Shown here in pieces: positions 14,644 to 23,769 of a stretch of 45,260 bases of DNA (position 1 is its first letter; every line of letters begins with the position of its first letter). The DNA lies in assembly GCA_019750135.1 (NCBI GenBank), contig JAIEOV010000039.1, positions 1 through 45,260 of the forward strand, read 5' to 3'. Below the pieces are notes generated by a model. That model did no database searches and was not told the DNA's origin. It saw only the letters and a list, made by a program, of their open reading frames with translations. The stretch is from Reyranella sp. GTDB lineage: Bacteria; Pseudomonadota; Alphaproteobacteria; Reyranellales; Reyranellaceae. The position numbers and the translations under genes are program-made.

Positions 14644-16080
14644 TTAAGCCGACAGATCGAGGATCTTGCCGGGATTCATCAGGTTCTGCGGATCGAGCGC
14701 GCGCTTGATGGCGCGCATGGTGTCGAGCTCGATCCTGCTGCGGTAGTGCGCGAGCTCCTCGACCTTCATCTGGCCGATGCCGTGCTCGGCCGAGATCGAG
14801 CCGCCGTAGCGCACGACGATGTCGTAGACCGCCGTGCTGATGTCATGGGCGTGCGCCATGAAGCGCGGCTTGTCCCAGCCTGCCGGCGCCTGGCAGTTGA
14901 AGTGCAGGTTGCCGTCGCCGACATGGCCGAACGGCACCGGCCGGCATTCGGGCAGGACCTTCTTCATGGCCGCCAGCCCTTCGCTCATGAAGGTCGGGAT
15001 CTTGCTGACCGACACCGAGATGTCGTGCTTGATCGACGGGCCCTCGCGCTTCTGGGATTCGGAGTGGTTCTCGCGCAAGGCCCAGAAGGCCTTGGCCTGC
15101 GCCTCGTTCTGCGCCAGCGCCGCATCGAGCACCAGGCCCTGCTCCATGGCATCGCCGAGATAGGCTTCCATCTTTTCCAGAAGCCCGGTCTCGTTGGCGC
15201 CGGCGCGACGCGGCCGGGTCGACGACCATTCCAGCAGCACGTACCAGTCGTGCTTCTCGCCGAGCGGATCGGCGGAGCCCGGAATGTGCTGCAGCACCAG
15301 ATCGACGCCCTGCCGGGCCATCAGCTCGCAGGAGGTGACGTTGTCCTCGCTGGCGGCGTGGGCGCCGCTCAGCAAGGCGACGGCGGCCTCGGGTGAGGGG
15401 ACGGCGATCCACGAGGTCGCGACGTCCTTGGGCTTGGGCCAGAGCTTCAGCACCGCCTTGGTGATGATGCCGAGCGTGCCTTCGGCGCCGAGATAGAGGT
15501 CGCGCAGGTCGTAGCCGGTATTGTCCTTCTTGAGCGCGCGCAGGCCGTTCCACACCTCGCCCTGCGGCGTCACGACTTCCAGCCCCAGCACGAGCTGGCG
15601 GGCGTTGCCGTAGTGCAGGACCTGCACGCCGCCGGCATTGGTCGAGAGATTGCCGCCGATGGTGCAGCTGCCCTCGGCGGCGAGGCTCAGCGGGAACAGC
15701 CGGTCGTTCTGCGCCGCAGTCTCCTGGATGGTCTTCAGCACCACGCCCGCCTCGACCGTCATGGTGTAGCCGAGGGCGTCGACCTCGACGATGCGGTTCA
15801 TGCGGTTGAGCGACAGCACGACCTCGCGGCCCTGCTGGTGCGGCGTGCCGCCGCCCATCATGCCGGTGTTGCCGCCCTGCGGCACGATCGCGACCTGCTC
15901 GGCGATGCAGAGTTTCACCACCGCTGCCACCTCCTCGGTGGTCGCCGGCCTCACCACGGCCAGGGCGGCGCCGAGATAATTCTCGCGCCAGTCGGTGAGG
16001 TAGGGATGCTTGCCCGCTTCGTCGGTGATCAGCCCGCGCTCGCCGACGATGGCCTGCAGCTTGGAAATGAAGTCGGTCAT
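14644..16080 (-). CDS. FAD-binding oxidoreductase, GlcD/D-2-hydroxyacid dehydrogenase type (copy A)
   Basis: Encodes 478 residues. The N-terminal PCMH-type FAD domain has VPQGGNTGMMGG and IGGNLSTNAGGVQVLHYGN. The C-terminal domain has GHVGDGNLHFN and SAEHGIGQMKVEEL, which are the metal/substrate-binding signatures of D-lactate and D-2-hydroxyglutarate dehydrogenases. It should oxidise a D-2-hydroxy acid. A close paralogue lies directly upstream (16169-17638), so the pair arose by tandem duplication. Electron acceptor and exact substrate are unknown. Confidence 0.92.
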   Translation of the reverse strand: MTDFISKLQAIVGERGLITDEAGKHPYLTDWRENYLGAALAVVRPATTEEVAAVVKLCIAEQVAIVPQGGNTGMMGGGTPHQQGREVVLSLNRMNRIVEVDALGYTMTVEAGVVLKTIQETAAQNDRLFPLSLAAEGSCTIGGNLSTNAGGVQVLHYGNARQLVLGLEVVTPQGEVWNGLRALKKDNTGYDLRDLYLGAEGTLGIITKAVLKLWPKPKDVATSWIAVPSPEAAVALLSGAHAASEDNVTSCELMARQGVDLVLQHIPGSADPLGEKHDWYVLLEWSSTRPRRAGANETGLLEKMEAYLGDAMEQGLVLDAALAQNEAQAKAFWALRENHSESQKREGPSIKHDISVSVSKIPTFMSEGLAAMKKVLPECRPVPFGHVGDGNLHFNCQAPAGWDKPRFMAHAHDISTAVYDIVVRYGGSISAEHGIGQMKVEELAHYRSRIELDTMRAIKRALDPQNLMNPGKILDLSA

Positions 16081-16087
16081 GATTCCT

Positions 16088-16162
16088 GTCGTCCTGAGCG
16101 TAGCGAAGGACCTAATCGCCGCTCGCCGCGGGCATGAGATCCTTCGCTACGCTCAGGATGAC
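16088..16162. repeat. Inverted repeat between the tandem FAD oxidase genes
   Basis: A 25-base arm (16088-16112, core TCCTGAGCGTAGCGAAGGA) is complementary at 23 of 25 positions to 16138-16162, with a 25-base spacer. From memory, palindromes with this core recur between genes in many GC-rich proteobacterial genomes. It differs in sequence from the elements at convergent junctions and lies between two genes of the same direction. Confidence 0.75.
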
Positions 16163-16168
16163 AAAGGA

Positions 16169-17638
16169 TCACAGCCGCAAAATCTTCCCTGGATTCATGA
16201 TGTTCTTCGGATCAAGGGCGCGCTTCAGCGAGCGCATGGTGTCGAGCTCGATCTTGCTGCGGTAGTGCGCCAGCTCGTCGATCTTGTCGATGCCGATGCC
16301 GTGCTCGGCCGAGATCGAGCCGGCCATGTCGCGCACCAGGTCGTTCACCGCACGCGTGATGGCGGGGGCGTACTGGCCGAGCGTCTCGCGGTCCATGCCG
16401 ACCGGCGACATGAACGAGAAATGGATGTTGCCGTCGCCGATATGGCCCAGCGGATAGGGCCGGATGCTGGGCAGGATCTCCAGCACCGCCTTCAGGCCCT
16501 TGTCGATGAAGCTCGGCACCTTGGAGGTCGACACCGAGACGTCGAAGCTCAGGCCACCACCCTCGGCGCGCGAGGCCGGCGCCACCGATTCGCGGATCGT
16601 CCACATGTTGCGCGCCTGCGCCTCGTTCTGGGCGATCACCGCGTCGAGCACGCGGCCCTTCTCGAACTGCTCGGCCAGGAACTGTTCCAGCTTCTCCGAC
16701 ATACCCTCGGCGCCGTCGGCCTTGGGCCGCGACGACGACCATTCGAGCAGCAGGAACCAGTTGGTGTCGGCCTTGAGCGGGTCCTGTACGTTGGGGATAT
16801 GGCGCAGCACCACGTCGGTGCCGGCGCGGCTCATCAGCTCGCACGAGCCGACATTGTCGTCCGACGCGGCATGCGCCTCCGACAGGATCTCGATGGCAGC
16901 CTGCGGATCGCGCACCGCGAGCCACGCCGTCGCCACGTCCTTGGGCGCGGGCCACAGCTTCAGGACGGCCTTGGTGATGATGCCGAGCGTGCCCTCGGCG
17001 CCCATGAACAGGTGCTTCAGGTCGTAGCCCGTATTGTCCTTCTTGAGCGAGCGCAGGCCGTTCCACACGTCGCCGTTGGGCAGCACCACTTCGAGGCCCA
17101 TCACCAGGTTGCGCGCATTGCCGTAGCGCAGCACCTGCACGCCGCCGGCATTGGTCGACAGGTTGCCGCCGATGAGGCAGGAGCCCTGGGCGCCCAGGCT
17201 CAGCGGAAAGAAACGGTCGTGGCTCGCCGCCGTCTCCTGCAGCGTCTGCAGGATGCAGCCCGCCTCGACGGTCATCGAATAGCCGACCGCGTCGACCTCG
17301 ATCACCTTGTTCATGCGGCCGAGCGACAACAGGATGCCGCTGTGCGTGGGGTAGGGCGTCGCGCCGCCCATCAGGCCGGTGTTGCCACCCTGGGGCACGA
17401 TGGCGATGCCGTGCTCGTAGCAGAGCTTCACGACCCTCGAGACTTCCTCGGTCGAGCCCGGACGCACCACGACGGCCGCCGTGCCGACCAGCGAGCCGCG
17501 CCAGTCGCGGACGAACGGCTCCTTGCCCTGCTCGTCCAGGATCAGGCCCTTGTCGCCGACGATGGCGCGCAGGCCGTCGAGCACGGCCGGCGTCACGGGG
17601 ACAGTGGGAATGCTGGGCGGGACGATTGTGTCGGGCAT
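16169..17638 (-). CDS. FAD-binding oxidoreductase, GlcD/D-2-hydroxyacid dehydrogenase type (copy B)
   Basis: Encodes 489 residues, paralogous to copy A along its length, with a Pro-rich N-terminal extension (MPDTIVPPSIPTVPVTP). It keeps VPQGGNTGLMGG, GSCLIGGNLSTNAGGVQVLRYGN, GHIGDGNIHFS and SAEHGIGIDKIDEL. It should be a flavoprotein oxidising a D-2-hydroxy acid. The main differences from A lie in the substrate region (FSFMSPVGMDRETL against FNCQAPAGWDKPRF), so the two may have different substrates. The Sua5 gene ends 25 bases from its start region. Confidence 0.92.
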   Translation of the reverse strand: MPDTIVPPSIPTVPVTPAVLDGLRAIVGDKGLILDEQGKEPFVRDWRGSLVGTAAVVVRPGSTEEVSRVVKLCYEHGIAIVPQGGNTGLMGGATPYPTHSGILLSLGRMNKVIEVDAVGYSMTVEAGCILQTLQETAASHDRFFPLSLGAQGSCLIGGNLSTNAGGVQVLRYGNARNLVMGLEVVLPNGDVWNGLRSLKKDNTGYDLKHLFMGAEGTLGIITKAVLKLWPAPKDVATAWLAVRDPQAAIEILSEAHAASDDNVGSCELMSRAGTDVVLRHIPNVQDPLKADTNWFLLLEWSSSRPKADGAEGMSEKLEQFLAEQFEKGRVLDAVIAQNEAQARNMWTIRESVAPASRAEGGGLSFDVSVSTSKVPSFIDKGLKAVLEILPSIRPYPLGHIGDGNIHFSFMSPVGMDRETLGQYAPAITRAVNDLVRDMAGSISAEHGIGIDKIDELAHYRSKIELDTMRSLKRALDPKNIMNPGKILRL

Positions 17639-17662
17639 CGATTTCCTCTCCTTGACGGGAGC

Positions 17663-18616
17663 CTACCGCCGGCCATCCGTGCCGTCATCCGCGGCCGCGC
17701 GGCGCAGGCGATCGTTGATCGCAAGCCCCAGTCCGGTTGGCGGAATGGGCATGACCGCGATGCGCGCGTTGCCCGGCTGGTCCAGGGCGCGCAGGTAAGC
17801 GAACAGATTGGCCGCCGCCTCCGTGAGATCGCCCGCAGTGCTGAGGTTGAGCACCTGGCGAGCGCCGGCCGGCGGCTGCGGACCGAAGGCAAGCAGGGCC
17901 TCGTCCGCGGCGACACTCGTTGCGTTCAACCGCACCGGTCGCGCCGGAGCATAGTGGCTGGCGAGCTGTCCCGGCGACTTGCGCGCGGAGTCGCCGCTCG
18001 GAATGGCGTTGCTCAGCGCGATAGGGCCGATCACCGCTTCGATTGCCTCGCGCGTGGCGCCGCCGGGTCGCAGCAGCGTCGGCGTCGAGGTCGAGAGATC
18101 GAGCACGGTGGACTCCAGCCCGACCTCGCAGGGCCCGCCGTCGAGGATCATCTTCACCCGGTTGCCCAGCGACTCCGCAACATGTTCGGCGCGCGTCGGG
18201 CTGACCGCGCCGCTGCGATTGGCCGAGGGACCGGCGATCGGCCGGCCGGCGGCGCGGATCAGCGCCTGCGCCAGGGGATGGGCCGGCGCGCGGACCGCCG
18301 CGGTGTCAAGCCCTGCAGTCGCCAGCAGGGCGATGGGCGAGTCCTTGGTTCGCGGCAGGACCAGCGTCAGCGGCCCCGGCCAGAAGCGCGCGGCGAGCTT
18401 GTCGGCGGTCTCGTTCCACTGCACCAGACGGCGCGCCTCGCCGGCATCGACCACGTGCGAGATCAGCGGATTGAACTGCGGCCGGCCCTTGGCCTCGAAG
18501 ATCTTGGCGACGGCGCGTTCGTTGGTGGCGTCGCCGCCCAGGCCATAGACCGTCTCGGTCGGGAAGGCCACCAGCTCGCCCTCGCGGATCAGCCGCGCGG
18601 CATCGGCGATGCTCAC
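17663..18616 (-). CDS. L-threonylcarbamoyladenylate synthase, long Sua5 form
   Basis: Encodes 317 residues. It makes threonylcarbamoyl-AMP from Thr, bicarbonate and ATP for t6A37 of tRNAs. The YrdC domain includes FPTETVYGLGGDA and KGRPQFNPLISHV, and AGPSANRSGAVSPT further on. A C-terminal Sua5 domain follows the SPGQLASHYAPARPV linker, so this is the Sua5 rather than the short TsaC type. The start is GTG at 18616 (MSIADAARLIREGE), 11 bases after the CysQ stop. The linker motif H-Y-A-P is the conserved lid of Sua5 enzymes. Confidence 0.93.
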   Translation of the reverse strand: MSIADAARLIREGELVAFPTETVYGLGGDATNERAVAKIFEAKGRPQFNPLISHVVDAGEARRLVQWNETADKLAARFWPGPLTLVLPRTKDSPIALLATAGLDTAAVRAPAHPLAQALIRAAGRPIAGPSANRSGAVSPTRAEHVAESLGNRVKMILDGGPCEVGLESTVLDLSTSTPTLLRPGGATREAIEAVIGPIALSNAIPSGDSARKSPGQLASHYAPARPVRLNATSVAADEALLAFGPQPPAGARQVLNLSTAGDLTEAAANLFAYLRALDQPGNARIAVMPIPPTGLGLAINDRLRRAAADDGTDGRR

Positions 18617-18627
18617 CTGCCCAGGGC

Positions 18628-19419
18628 TCAACGGGCGTCCTTGCTGCGGGCGATGAAATGCGGGTTGCCGAAGCCCGGCTTGCCGTAGGCGAGCGGCCGC
18701 CCGTCGGTCGTCACGACCTCGCCGCCGGCCGCCGCGAGCACGGCATGGCCCGCCGCGGTGTCCCACTCGTTGGTCGGTCCGAAGCGCGGATAGATGTCGG
18801 CCTTGCCCTCGGCGATCAGGCAGAATTTCAGCGACGAACCGGCCTGCACGCGATCGGCGACGGTGAGGTTGTTGTTGCGGAACCAGATGTCGAGGTCGCT
18901 GTAGATGGCGTGGCTGCGGCTGGCGCAGGCAGTGAGGCCGTTGGACGGCGCGGACCGGGTATGGATCGGCGTGAAGGCGCCGTCGCCTTCGCGCTTGTCG
19001 GCGCCTTCGCCGACGACGCCGCGCCACAGCGTACCACTGGCCGGCGCCAGCACGATGCCGAGCGTGGGCTTGCCGTCCTCGATCAAGGCGATGTTCACGG
19101 TGAACTCGCCATTCCTCTTGATGAACTCCTTGGTACCGTCGAGCGGATCGACCAGCCAGAACGGCCCGCCGTTCTTCAGCACGGGCACGCGGCCCGCCGC
19201 CATCTCCTCCTCGGCGACCACCGGCGTATCGGGCGTGAGCGCGCGCAGGCCCTTGACGATGATCGCCTCGGCGGCGTTGTCGGCGTCGGTCACCGGGCTC
19301 TTGTCGGCCTTGTTGCGCACGCCGAGATCGCCGGCGTAGATGCGCATGATCTCGCGCGCTGCTTCTTCGGCAAAGTCGGTGCAGGACTGGCGGAGCGTCT
19401 GGCGGGGGGGAAGGGTCAC
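18628..19419 (-). CDS. cysQ: 3'(2'),5'-bisphosphate nucleotidase, CysQ family
   Basis: Encodes about 263 residues from GTG 19419. It belongs to the inositol-monophosphatase superfamily and hydrolyses PAP to AMP. Motifs: SPVTDADNAAE, VVAEEE, the metal-binding LVDPLDGTKEFI, and WDTAAGHAVLAAAGG. An ATG at 19458 would add 13 residues but would leave only six bases before the divergent nucleosidase gene. A weak TTGCGT (19428-19433)/TATAAC (19449-19454) promoter pair for that gene fits better with the GTG start. Sua5 follows closely, so the two are probably one operon. Confidence 0.88.
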   Translation of the reverse strand: MTLPPRQTLRQSCTDFAEEAAREIMRIYAGDLGVRNKADKSPVTDADNAAEAIIVKGLRALTPDTPVVAEEEMAAGRVPVLKNGGPFWLVDPLDGTKEFIKRNGEFTVNIALIEDGKPTLGIVLAPASGTLWRGVVGEGADKREGDGAFTPIHTRSAPSNGLTACASRSHAIYSDLDIWFRNNNLTVADRVQAGSSLKFCLIAEGKADIYPRFGPTNEWDTAAGHAVLAAAGGEVVTTDGRPLAYGKPGFGNPHFIARSKDAR

Positions 19420-19464
19420 GGAATCCGTTGCGTTGAGGACGGCGACCTTATAACCCATTCCGCC

Positions 19465-20226
19465 ATGGCAGAAAGGCTCCTCGGCGTCATATCGGCCCTG
19501 CCCGAGGAACTCGCCCATCTCAGCGACCGTTCGGGCGAGGTGCGGGAAATCGGCGGCTTCGCGTTCTGGCGCAGCGAGATCGCCGGCCGCGCGGCGATTT
19601 TCGTCGAATCGGGCGCCGGCAAGGTCAATGCCGGCGTGGCGGCGTCGCTGCTGTTGGATCGCTTCGACTGCCGCGCGCTCCTCATGTGCGGCGTCGCGGG
19701 CGGCCTCGATCCGGCCCTGGGCGTGGGCGACATCGTGGTCGGCACCAGCAACACCCAGCACGATTTCGGCATGCACCGCGAAGCCGGCTTCCACACCATC
19801 CAGCCCGGCAGCCGGCCGTCCAAGGGCGAGGAATGGAAGCCGGGCTATGCGGTGGCCGATGCCGTGGTGGCGCGCCTGCGCGCCGCTGTGGCAGGGCTCG
19901 CCCTGGAGCCGCTGCCGGAAGAGGTTGGCGTGGGTCGGCGGGTACCTGCCGTCCATTTCGGCGCCATCCTGACGGGAGATGCCTTCGTCAACGCCGATTC
20001 ATTGCGCGAGCGGCTGCGTACGACGTTCCAGGCGCAGGCCGTCGAGATGGAGGGCGGCGCCGTGGCGCAGGTGGCGCTCCGCTGGGGTGAGGACATCCCG
20101 TTCGTCAATGTGCGCTGCCTGAGCGACCTTGCAAGCAGCGAAAGCCATCTCGACTTCCGCGCCTTCCTGCCCGCCGCCGCGCGACTCGCCTCTCAGGTCG
20201 CGCACCGCCTGGCGCCAGTGATCTGA
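19465..20226 (+). CDS. 5'-methylthioadenosine/S-adenosylhomocysteine nucleosidase family protein
   Basis: Encodes 253 residues. The family removes adenine from MTA, SAH or 5'-deoxyadenosine by hydrolysis. Visible marks are ISALPEE (Glu14/Glu15 at the catalytic acid position), GAGKVNAG, CGVAGGLDP, VEMEGGAVAQVA (Glu194, Glu196) and RCLSD with the catalytic Asp221. The protein is slightly longer than E. coli MTAN because of inserts near residues 112-128 and 150-160, so a related phosphorylase-fold nucleosidase with another substrate is possible. It faces an MTA phosphorylase gene end-on. Confidence 0.83.
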   Translation: MAERLLGVISALPEELAHLSDRSGEVREIGGFAFWRSEIAGRAAIFVESGAGKVNAGVAASLLLDRFDCRALLMCGVAGGLDPALGVGDIVVGTSNTQHDFGMHREAGFHTIQPGSRPSKGEEWKPGYAVADAVVARLRAAVAGLALEPLPEEVGVGRRVPAVHFGAILTGDAFVNADSLRERLRTTFQAQAVEMEGGAVAQVALRWGEDIPFVNVRCLSDLASSESHLDFRAFLPAAARLASQVAHRLAPVI

Positions 20227-20235
20227 TCTTCCGCT

Positions 20236-20339
20236 GGGGGCGCGCCACTCCAGTGGCGCGTTCTTGTCATGCTCTTCCGGACCGTGCGCTGGGTCGCGGT
20301 CCGAAAGACCATGACGCGCCACTGGAGTGGCGCGCCCCC
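20236..20339. repeat. Palindrome-dimer intergenic element, copy 2
   Basis: Lies between the convergent nucleosidase and phosphorylase genes. A 25-base arm (20236-20260, containing CGCCACTCCAGTGGCG) is perfectly complementary to 20315-20339. The inner part also pairs (CTTCCGGACCG at 20273-20283 with CGGTCCGAAAG at 20297-20307, one mismatch), so the whole stretch can fold into one long hairpin. Each arm is itself a palindrome. 20296-20314 matches copy 1 at 18 of 19 bases. Confidence 0.8.
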
Positions 20340-20350
20340 GGCAATGAGCT

Positions 20351-21226
<876 letters not shown>

Positions 21227-21284
21227 TTGCGTCTCCTTACGGGCGTTGGTGTATCATCCCCGTCGAACGAATGGGGAGAAATCC

Positions 21285-22130
21285 ATGGGCAGGCTCGACG
21301 GCAAGATCACCATCGTCACCGGTGCGACCAGCGGCATCGGCCGGCGGACCGTCGAGGTCTTCGCCCGCGAGGGCGCCAAGGTCGTGGCGACCGGCCGGCG
21401 CGAAGAGCTGGGCCGCTCGCTCGAGGCCTCGGTGGGCAAGGACAAGTGCCTGTTCGTCAAGGCCGACGCGACCCAGGAGGCCGACGTCAAGGCGATGTTC
21501 GACGCCTGCCTGTCGAAGTGGGGCCGCCTCGACTGCCTGTTCAACAACGCCGGCGGGCCGGCGCCGGTGGGCGGCATCGAGACCATCCCGGTCGATGGCT
21601 TCGACGCGGCCATGGCGACCCTGGTGCGCTCGGTGATGCTGGGCATGAAGCACGCCGCGCCGATCATGATGAAGCAGGGCTCGGGCAGCATCATCAACAA
21701 CGGCAGCGTGGCGGGCCGGCGCGCCGGCTATTCGACCTCGATGATCTACGGCGCCGCCAAGGCCGCGGTGAATCACCTGACGGTCTGCGCCTCCATGCAA
21801 CTCGGCGAGCAGGGCGTGCGCTGCAACTCGATCTCGCCGGGCGGCATCGCCACCGGCATCTTCGCCAAGGCGCTCGGCCTGGCGCCGGACAAGGCCGATG
21901 CCTTCGCCGAGTCCATGAAGAGCATGATGGCCAAGCTCCAGCCCATCCCGCGCGCCGGCAGCGTCGACGACATCGCCAACGCCGCCGTGTTCCTGGCTTC
22001 CGACGAATCGAGCTTCATCAACGGCCACGACCTGGTGGTCGACGGCGGCGTCGTCGGCGGCCGCCAGTGGACGCCGCACCAGGAGGGCGTGAAGGCGATG
22101 CGCCAGGCCTTCGGCGTGGACGAAATCTGA
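21285..22130 (+). CDS. SDR family oxidoreductase (classical)
   Basis: Encodes 281 residues. It has TGATSGIG, LFNNAGGPAPVGG, and YGAAK as the catalytic YxxxK, and the usual C-terminal VVDGGVVGG followed by a 26-residue extension. ATG 21285 has GGGGAGA 5-11 bases upstream. The substrate is unknown. It diverges from mtnP (59 bases between starts), and the next gene starts inside its stop (TGATG), so it heads a probable operon with the M23-like peptidase and the SnoaL-like protein. Confidence 0.9.
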   Translation: MGRLDGKITIVTGATSGIGRRTVEVFAREGAKVVATGRREELGRSLEASVGKDKCLFVKADATQEADVKAMFDACLSKWGRLDCLFNNAGGPAPVGGIETIPVDGFDAAMATLVRSVMLGMKHAAPIMMKQGSGSIINNGSVAGRRAGYSTSMIYGAAKAAVNHLTVCASMQLGEQGVRCNSISPGGIATGIFAKALGLAPDKADAFAESMKSMMAKLQPIPRAGSVDDIANAAVFLASDESSFINGHDLVVDGGVVGGRQWTPHQEGVKAMRQAFGVDEI

Positions 22131-23290
22131 TGCGTGCGCTCGCCGCCTTCCTCGCCTGGTGCCTGGCGTTGGCTGCGCTGCCGGCCATGGCGGCGGAGCC
22201 CGAGCTCACACCGTTCGTCGCCGAGGCGCTGTGGGCGCCCAATCCAGTGCCGGGCTCCGACGGTCGGCGTCACCTGGTCTACGAACTGCGCATCGCCAAC
22301 CCGACGGCAAGTGCCCTCGAGCTCAAGAAGGTCGAGGTCCTGGACGAGCCGTCCGGCAAGGTGCTGCTGACCCTCGACCGCGACGGCCTCGCCAAGCGCT
22401 TCTCGATCGGCGGCCGACGCGGTTCGGAATCGACGGATCTCGGCGTCGGACAGTTCGGCGTGCTGTTCCTGCACGTGGCGCTCGAGCCGGGGGATGCGCT
22501 GCCGCGCGCGATCGCCCACCGCATCGCCGTTCGCATCGTGCAGCCCGGGATCGATTTCGCCGCGACGGTTGCCCGGACGCCGGTCGTGGATCGTTCGCTC
22601 GCCGTGCTGGGACCGCCGTTCGTCGGCGCGGGTTACGTTGCCGCTGACGGCTGCTGCGATTCAATCCGCCACGTCCGCGCGCTGCTGTCCCTGAACGGCC
22701 ATTTCACCCTGGCCCAGCGCTTCGCCATCGATTGGGAGCAGATCGATGTGGAGAATCGCGTGGTCAAGGGTGACACCAAGACACTGTCGAACTACGTGAT
22801 CTACGGACGCGAAGTCCTGGCCGTTGCCGACGGCACCGTGGTGTCCTCGCGCAACGACCTGCCGGAGCAGGTGCCGGGCGCACTGCCGCAAGGCATGACC
22901 ATCGACCAGGCCGACGGCAATTTCGTCGTGCTCGATATCGGCAGCGGCAACTACGTGCTCTATGCGCACATGCAGCCCGGCAGCGTGACAGTGAAGGCCG
23001 CCGCCAAGGTGAAGCGCGGCGACGTGCTGGGGAAGGTGGGCAATACCGGCAATACCCAGGCGCCGCATCTCCATCTGCATGTGATGGACGGCCCGTCGCC
23101 CTTGCAGTCGAACGGCCTTCCCTACGTCTTCGACTCGTTCAAGCTGACCGCCATCGATAAGGCCGGCACCGCCGATTTCGACAAGGCCGAGGCGACCGGC
23201 TCGCCGCTCACCTTGACGCCGGTATCGCCGCCGCAGGTCCTGTCGAGGGTCCTGCCGCTCGATCTTTCGGTGGTGGAATTCTCGCGATGA
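22130..23290 (+). CDS. Secreted M23 (LytM)-like peptidase
   Basis: Encodes 386 residues. A signal peptide (about 1-21, cut near AMA-AEP) targets it to the periplasm. An N-terminal beta-rich part (about 25-170) precedes the M23 fold (about 195-335), with VLAVADGTVVSS, NFVVLDIGSGNYVLYAHMQPGSV, KRGDVLGKVGNTGNTQAPHLHLHVMD. The HLHLH zinc motif is present. At the first zinc site the usual HxxxD is RFAID, with Arg in place of His; related proteins with QRFAID exist, so it may be a variant or inactive peptidoglycan endopeptidase. It starts one base before the end of the SDR stop and overlaps the next gene as ATGA. Confidence 0.85.
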   Translation: MRALAAFLAWCLALAALPAMAAEPELTPFVAEALWAPNPVPGSDGRRHLVYELRIANPTASALELKKVEVLDEPSGKVLLTLDRDGLAKRFSIGGRRGSESTDLGVGQFGVLFLHVALEPGDALPRAIAHRIAVRIVQPGIDFAATVARTPVVDRSLAVLGPPFVGAGYVAADGCCDSIRHVRALLSLNGHFTLAQRFAIDWEQIDVENRVVKGDTKTLSNYVIYGREVLAVADGTVVSSRNDLPEQVPGALPQGMTIDQADGNFVVLDIGSGNYVLYAHMQPGSVTVKAAAKVKRGDVLGKVGNTGNTQAPHLHLHVMDGPSPLQSNGLPYVFDSFKLTAIDKAGTADFDKAEATGSPLTLTPVSPPQVLSRVLPLDLSVVEFSR

Positions 23291-23739
23291 GAGGCCGGGC
23301 GCTCGCGATCTTGCTGATGGGCTGCCTGGCAGCGTCGCCGGCGATGGCAGACGCTGCGGCCGAGAAGGCCATTCGCGATGCCTTGACGCGATGGACCGCC
23401 GACTTCAACGCGCGCGATGCGTCGCGCATCTGCGATCTCTTCGCGCCCGACCTGCGCTACGATTTTCGCGGCACGCCGGAGCGTGACTACGCCGCCATGT
23501 GCAGCGCGCTGCAGCACGCGCTTGGCGATCGGTCGAAGACGCTGACCTATTCGTTCGACATCAAGGAGATCATCGTCTCGGGAGACATGGCGATCGTGCG
23601 CCTGGTGTGGACCTCGAAGCTGTCGCGTCCCGACTCCGCGCAGGTGATCGAGACCAAGGAACCGGGCCTCGACGTCTTCCGTCGGCAGCCCGATGGTATG
23701 TGGCGAATATCACGCTACATGGCGTACGAGGCACCATAG
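23287..23739 (+). CDS. Exported SnoaL/NTF2-like protein
   Basis: Encodes 150 residues. A signal peptide (about 1-21, MRGRALAILLMGCLAASPAMA) suggests the periplasm. The mature part has the cone-shaped NTF2/DUF4440 pattern: KAIRDALTRWTADFNARDASRICDLFAPDLRYDF, then strands ending VFRRQPDGMWRISRYMAYE. Such proteins are small binding domains or isomerase-like enzymes; no catalytic residues can be assigned. ATGA overlap (23287-23290) couples it to the M23-like gene, so a joint envelope role is plausible. Confidence 0.8.
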   Translation: MRGRALAILLMGCLAASPAMADAAAEKAIRDALTRWTADFNARDASRICDLFAPDLRYDFRGTPERDYAAMCSALQHALGDRSKTLTYSFDIKEIIVSGDMAIVRLVWTSKLSRPDSAQVIETKEPGLDVFRRQPDGMWRISRYMAYEAP

Positions 23740-23769
23740 CGGCACGATGAATTGCCTCAATTGCCGATC

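Noticed and set aside
16010..18688. 892-codon open frame on the plus strand
   Set aside because: It is antisense to the FAD enzyme and Sua5 genes, which have clear motifs. The product is Arg/His-rich and low in complexity, as expected for the complement of GC-rich genes.
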